This document shows, one piece after another, positions 60,517-64,000 of a stretch of DNA of 64,000 nt. Below the pieces are notes generated by a model, which saw only the letters and a list, made by a program, of their open reading frames with translations, ran no database searches and was not told where the DNA came from. Each line of letters begins with the position of its first letter. The first letter of the stretch is position 1. A program made the position numbers and the translations under genes. The stretch covers positions 1 to 64,000 of the forward strand of contig CALFAY010000001.1 of NCBI GenBank assembly GCA_937944855.1, given 5' to 3'. The DNA is from an uncultured Planctomycetota bacterium. GTDB lineage: Bacteria; Planctomycetota; Planctomycetia; Gemmatales; HRBIN36.

Positions 60517-60746
60517 CCCGAGCGCGACCCGACGGGCCGGGCTATCTCGCGTTCGTCTATCCGCTGTACCACATTTTCCCTGCGGAGGTGCTGGCCCTGG
60601 AGGGGGTCCGACGTGACCTGGGGTTGGCAATGCCTCCATTGCATCACCTGTTGCTGGAGTCCCCGCTGGCGTGGGTTCCCGAGCGGGGGTTCGGAAGGTG
60701 GAGCCAATCCACTTGCTTGAGAGGGGATGGCCTAATGTCCGAGTGA
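60471..60746 (+). other. Possible small gene or relic after the winged-helix gene
   Basis: A frame from GTG 60471, overlapping the end of the winged-helix gene, encodes about 91 residues including PGYLAFVYPLYHIFPAEVLA and GLAMPPLHHLLLESPLAWVP, which looks protein-like, but its end (GRWSQSTCLRGDGLMSE) does not. A neighbouring frame continues to 60928 with another plausible stretch (VRVTFPAVGEPWGCFDAIRR). There is no ribosome binding site. It may be a decayed third gene of the operon, or chance. Confidence 0.2.
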
Positions 60747-60891
60747 CCTTCCCGGCGGTAGGCGAGCCGTGGGGGTGTTTTGACGCGATCCGCCGACCTG
60801 ACGCAATTGGAATTAACGACGCGGTACAGGTCGCAGCGCGAAGTGACAGCTACGCCGACTCGGGGAGGGCGAGGCTGGAAGCTGCGATGGG

Positions 60892-61722
60892 TTACGTCTT
60901 ACCAAGGAAATCGAGAACGCACCTCTGAGCGAGTTCGTGCAGAAAACCGTTGGTCGCCACGGTGCCAAGGATCTTGCCCGAGCCGTCCTGACGGTAGGTG
61001 ATCGGCTGGCCGTGAGCGTCGGTGACGCAGCCGCCGGCTTCCTCGACCAGGATTTGCCCGGCGCACACGTCCCAGGAATTGAAGCCGATGTAGCTGCTCA
61101 GGTATAACTCGACCTCACCCCGAGCGACCATCGCCATCTTGATCCCGGCCGAGTAGGTGTAGTCAAGCCGCTTGAGCTTTTGCGTCAGCTCATTGGTAAG
61201 TTTGTTTTCCGAGTGGCTGCGGACCAGGCGAGCGTCTTCCCAACGTTCCACGCTACTGACATGGCACGGTGCAATCTCTTGAACCGCGTCGAGTTCGCCG
61301 TCGGCGGTCCAACAACCTTCGCCCTTGATGGCGAAGGTCAGGCGTCGGCGGGCTGGCTCCAGGACCAGGCCGAGCCGCACCTGATGCCGCTCCACCAGCC
61401 CAATCATGATGCTAAACTCGCCGAGTTTCTTGGCGAAGCCCCGGCTGCCGTCGATGGGGTCGATGATCCACAGGCGCGGCCCTTCACGCTTCAACTCGGA
61501 CAGGCCGATGTTCGTCTCCTCCGCGCAAAAAGCATCGTTTGGAAAAGCACGGCTCAAGGTGGCGAGGATTACTTCCTGGGAACGACGGTCGGCCTCGGTG
61601 GAGATGTCGGCGGGAGCGTCGGCGACAGCTTGGAAGCTCTCGTAGAGCTTCAGAACCTCTTTGGCAGCTCTCACCGCCGCGCTGCGAGCGGCTTCCAATT
61701 CCGCGGCATAATCCATTGGCAT
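60892..61722 (-). CDS. CysQ/inositol-monophosphatase-like phosphatase
   Basis: A 276-residue metal-dependent phosphatase. The Li+-sensitive family motifs are visible: DAFCAEETNIGLSEL (metal Glu), RLWIIDPIDGSRGFAKKLGE near residue 90 (DPIDGS), and GFNSWDVCAGQILVEEAGGC near 220 (WDxxAG). The motif spacing and FAKKLGEFSIMIGL favour 3'(2'),5'-bisphosphate nucleotidase (CysQ/Hal2), which removes PAP, over inositol phosphatase, but this is not certain. ATG 61722 has GAGGAG 8 bases upstream. It follows the ABC exporter by 28 bp. Confidence 0.88.
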   Translation of the reverse strand: MPMDYAAELEAARSAAVRAAKEVLKLYESFQAVADAPADISTEADRRSQEVILATLSRAFPNDAFCAEETNIGLSELKREGPRLWIIDPIDGSRGFAKKLGEFSIMIGLVERHQVRLGLVLEPARRRLTFAIKGEGCWTADGELDAVQEIAPCHVSSVERWEDARLVRSHSENKLTNELTQKLKRLDYTYSAGIKMAMVARGEVELYLSSYIGFNSWDVCAGQILVEEAGGCVTDAHGQPITYRQDGSGKILGTVATNGFLHELAQRCVLDFLGKT

Positions 61723-61750
61723 CCGCAGGCTCCTCGGCAACAGATCGGTT

Positions 61751-63721
61751 TCACGACTCGTGGAAGATGTTGAACTCCAGGTATTGCAGATGGCGATACA
61801 GTTCGCTCTGGGCGAGCAGATCGCGATGGCTGCCGACCGCTTCGATGCGGCCCTTGTGAATCAGGAAGATGCGGTCGCAGCTTTTGATCGTGGAGAGTCG
61901 ATGCGGCAGGAAGATCGTAGTGCGATCGGGAAGGAAACGGTGATAGGTGTCGTCCAGCATGGCCTTGGTGTCATCATCGAGGGGCTGCGTCGGCTCCTCG
62001 ATGATGACCAAGGCAGGGTCGCGCAGGATGGCCCGGGCCAGGGCGATGCGGAACTGTTCGCTCATGTTGAGGGTGTGGCCCAGTTCGCCGATGGGCGTGT
62101 CATAGCCTTGAGGCAGTTTCTGAATGAACTGATGGGCGTGAGCGGCCTTGGCGGCTTCCATGATCTGGGGCAGCGAGTAGGCCGGATCGCCGCCGCCGAT
62201 GTTGTTCGCCACCGTGTCGTTGAAGACCAGATTATGCTGAAGCACCAGGGCGACCTGGATCCGCAGACTTTCCAGCGTCACCCAACGGAGGTCTTTGCCG
62301 TCGATGAGAACTTCCCCGTCCCGAGGATCGAGAAAACGGGGAATCAGATAGACAAGCGCATGCTTTTCCAACTCATCCTGGCCGACGACGGCGACGCGCT
62401 CTTTGGCCCGGATTTCCAGGCTGACGTCTTCGAGCAAGATTCGCCCCGTGCCGGGTTCCCGAAGGCTGACGTTGCGGAACTCCAACTTCCGCGACATGGG
62501 CGGCAGGAACTCGGCCCCGACGATCTGGCCGACGTCGCCCCGTTTGTCGAGGAAAGCGAATACCACATCCGCAGCCGCTTTGGCCCGCCGCAAGGTCCGC
62601 TGCTGTTCGAACCAGGTCCAGATCGGCACATAAAGACAACCCAAAGTGGCGAGCACTGTAAGCGTCGGCGCAACGCCGAGGTTCCCGCTCAGGATGTTCC
62701 ACCCCGCCCCATATAGCAGCAAGGCCAAGGCCAGGATGGCCAGCAGAGTCAGCGTTTGTCCGAACAGTGCCCGTTGCAGGTAGCGCTCCCGAAGCCGCCG
62801 GGCATACAGGCTCAGTTGGCGTTCCACCCGCGCCTGATTGAACAGTTCCATCAAGTAGCATTTGACCAGCCGCAGAATTTGCAGGCTCTCTTGCAACAAG
62901 GCCAGTTGCTCAGAGGCTTGCAGCGAATTACGGCGTTCCTGTCGGCGAAAATAGGCGGCCAACTGGCCTTCGACGAGCCAGAAAAGCAGGGCGAACAAAA
63001 GGAAGGCGACGGTCAGCCAGGGCGGCGCGCCGCTGGCTCCCCACTCGACCGCCAGGGCGAAAGCCAACAACAGGGCGATCGTGGTCGGAGCACGGAGCGT
63101 GACCGTCAGCCAGACGTAGAGCCCTTCAATGACCGTTTCCAGATAGCGGGTGAAGATGCCGATGGCTTCGCTGGTTCCCAAGGCCCGGAAAGCCAGAATG
63201 CCTAGTCGGTAGGATTGATGATAAACCGCCCGCCGCAGTCGTGTGGCCGATTCGATGACCGCTGACGCGGCTAAATGATGCATGAGCAGAACGAGCAGGG
63301 CATGAGCAACGGCCAGTAGGAATGCCAGAATGAGCAGCCCGGTCAGCAATGTCCCGTTGCTCCGGGTCCAGGCGAACCACTGGGCCGGCGTGGCAAATAG
63401 ATCGGTGAGGCTGTGTCCGGCATGGTGCAGACGAAGGGCCGGGGAAACCAGGCCGACGCCCCGGCCTTCGTGAATGGCGTGTTTGATTTGCTCCGCCGTC
63501 GCGGAACCGAATCGCTGCGTCAGCCATGTCTCATCCTCGGCATCAAGCCTCTGGACTTTGCCGCCGTGGATGACCAGGTCCAGGAACAAACCGAGCAAGG
63601 CCAGGAGAAGGATTTGCAACAATCCGGTGGCGACGGAGACGGCCATCGCTCCCCAGGAGGCGTAGGGGCTGTAGTCGAGGAAATGGCGGGCACGCACAAA
63701 GCCATCAGAAGACACGATCAC
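61751..63721 (-). CDS. ABC exporter (fused permease-ATPase) with degenerate nucleotide-binding motifs
   Basis: A 656-residue half-transporter of ABCB/MdlB layout: about six membrane segments (residues 20-380) then the nucleotide-binding domain. The Walker A place near residue 443 reads VAVVGQDELEKHALVYLIPR, without GKS/T. The signature near 552 is LNMSEQFRIALARAILRDP in place of LSGGQ, Walker B near 573 is ALVIIEEPTQPLDDDTK with Glu for Asp, while the H-loop LPHRLSTIKSC near 605 is kept. VLQHNLVFNDTVANNIGGGD is the normal Q-loop. So ATP binding is doubtful, though the fold is intact. It may be a non-canonical transporter typical of planctomycetes. Start and downstream CysQ-like gene on one strand suggest an operon. 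Confidence 0.9.
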   Translation of the reverse strand: MIVSSDGFVRARHFLDYSPYASWGAMAVSVATGLLQILLLALLGLFLDLVIHGGKVQRLDAEDETWLTQRFGSATAEQIKHAIHEGRGVGLVSPALRLHHAGHSLTDLFATPAQWFAWTRSNGTLLTGLLILAFLLAVAHALLVLLMHHLAASAVIESATRLRRAVYHQSYRLGILAFRALGTSEAIGIFTRYLETVIEGLYVWLTVTLRAPTTIALLLAFALAVEWGASGAPPWLTVAFLLFALLFWLVEGQLAAYFRRQERRNSLQASEQLALLQESLQILRLVKCYLMELFNQARVERQLSLYARRLRERYLQRALFGQTLTLLAILALALLLYGAGWNILSGNLGVAPTLTVLATLGCLYVPIWTWFEQQRTLRRAKAAADVVFAFLDKRGDVGQIVGAEFLPPMSRKLEFRNVSLREPGTGRILLEDVSLEIRAKERVAVVGQDELEKHALVYLIPRFLDPRDGEVLIDGKDLRWVTLESLRIQVALVLQHNLVFNDTVANNIGGGDPAYSLPQIMEAAKAAHAHQFIQKLPQGYDTPIGELGHTLNMSEQFRIALARAILRDPALVIIEEPTQPLDDDTKAMLDDTYHRFLPDRTTIFLPHRLSTIKSCDRIFLIHKGRIEAVGSHRDLLAQSELYRHLQYLEFNIFHES

Positions 63722-63872
63722 CCTCGCAAAGGAATACGGCTTACAGCCGGTCGTCTTGAGGCCATGGTAGCAGGCGGAAGCGGCATTTCCAAGGCAAGCC
63801 GATGGCTCTAGAATACGGATGCCGAAGGCGGAATCAGCGAAGTCCGAATGCTCGGCTCCGCGGTCGGCTTGG

Positions 63873-63947
63873 CGGGGTGTAGCTCAGCCTGGCCAGAGCG
63901 CTTGGTTTGGGACCAAGAAGTCGCTGGTTCGAATCCAGTCACCCCGA
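63873..63947 (+). tRNA. tRNA-Pro, anticodon UGG
   Basis: Acceptor stem CGGGGTG with CACCCCG and discriminator A. D arm GCTCAGCCTGGCCAGAGC, anticodon stem CTTGG with CCAAG around loop TTTGGGA (anticodon TGG), T arm CTGGTTCGAATCCAG. CCA is not encoded. Confidence 0.96.
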
Positions 63948-64000
63948 TTAGGAACTCAACGAGATTTCCATGCCACGACGGCTTGCTGAGCCGCCACGTC

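Noticed and set aside
63970-64000. Start of a further gene (ATG at 63970)
   Set aside because: Only ten codons are visible and the ribosome binding site is poor, so it cannot be supported.

Overview
The window looks like a chromosome segment from a planctomycete, probably near the Gemmataceae. The evidence is a GC-rich genome, a PEP-CTERM-type secreted protein, several large secreted or membrane proteins of planctomycete style (a PHP/CehA-like hydrolase, an EF-hand/deiodinase-like protein, transglutaminase-like proteins), an ABC exporter with strongly altered ATPase motifs, and GC-rich palindromic repeats. This placement is an inference from gene content; there is no rRNA in the window.

Layout. 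1-4.5 kb (minus): an operon asd - truA - aroA - secreted unknown. 4.5-6.3 kb: a decayed stretch with a frameshifted tyrosine-recombinase tail, a short TPR protein and a tRNA with anticodon CAU. 6.4-10 kb (minus): a PHP/CehA-type secreted hydrolase and an MFS transporter. 10-16.8 kb (minus): XPB-type helicase - 84-residue protein - helicase-associated protein - pdxJ - secreted unknown - queA, tightly packed with overlaps. 16.9-24.5 kb: a sugar-type ABC importer operon (lipoprotein, double ATPase, permease; plus strand) flanked by two ABC-2 type permeases on the minus strand. 24.6-26.5 kb: a DinB-fold protein and a disabled PEP-CTERM protein gene with a strong terminator. 26.5-34.4 kb (minus): DUF58 - transglutaminase-like - prepilin-peptidase-like - small membrane protein - MoxR ATPase - ArsP-like permease.

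34.5-39.2 kb: an EF-hand/deiodinase-like secreted protein with a carboxymuconolactone-decarboxylase-like partner, a frameshifted small gene and a secreted transglutaminase-like protein. 39.2-44.2 kb: an accessory, decaying island holding repeats, a gene with an opal codon inside its signal peptide, an IS5-type transposase relic with several in-frame stops, a methyltransferase and a glycosyltransferase pseudogene. 44.3-56 kb: housekeeping genes: metK, an NCS1 permease, an MBL hydrolase - mannose-1-phosphate guanylyltransferase - ruvX operon, then (minus) leuC - leuD - tyrA - purL and an SRPBCC protein. 56.4-60.5 kb: a 1016-residue SF1/UPF1-like protein with a degenerate Walker B, coupled by an ATGA overlap to a winged-helix protein. 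60.9-63.7 kb (minus): a CysQ/IMPase-like phosphatase and an ABC exporter lacking normal Walker A and signature motifs. A tRNA-Pro(UGG) lies near the end.

The strongest leads are the degenerate-helicase/winged-helix pair, in-frame 30-bp repeat insertions in purL, the ABC exporter with an atypical nucleotide-binding domain, the XPB three-gene module, and a MoxR/DUF58 operon whose transglutaminase-like and prepilin-peptidase-like members both lack expected catalytic residues. Many other defects in the window are single nonsense codons in otherwise open frames, concentrated in the accessory islands.
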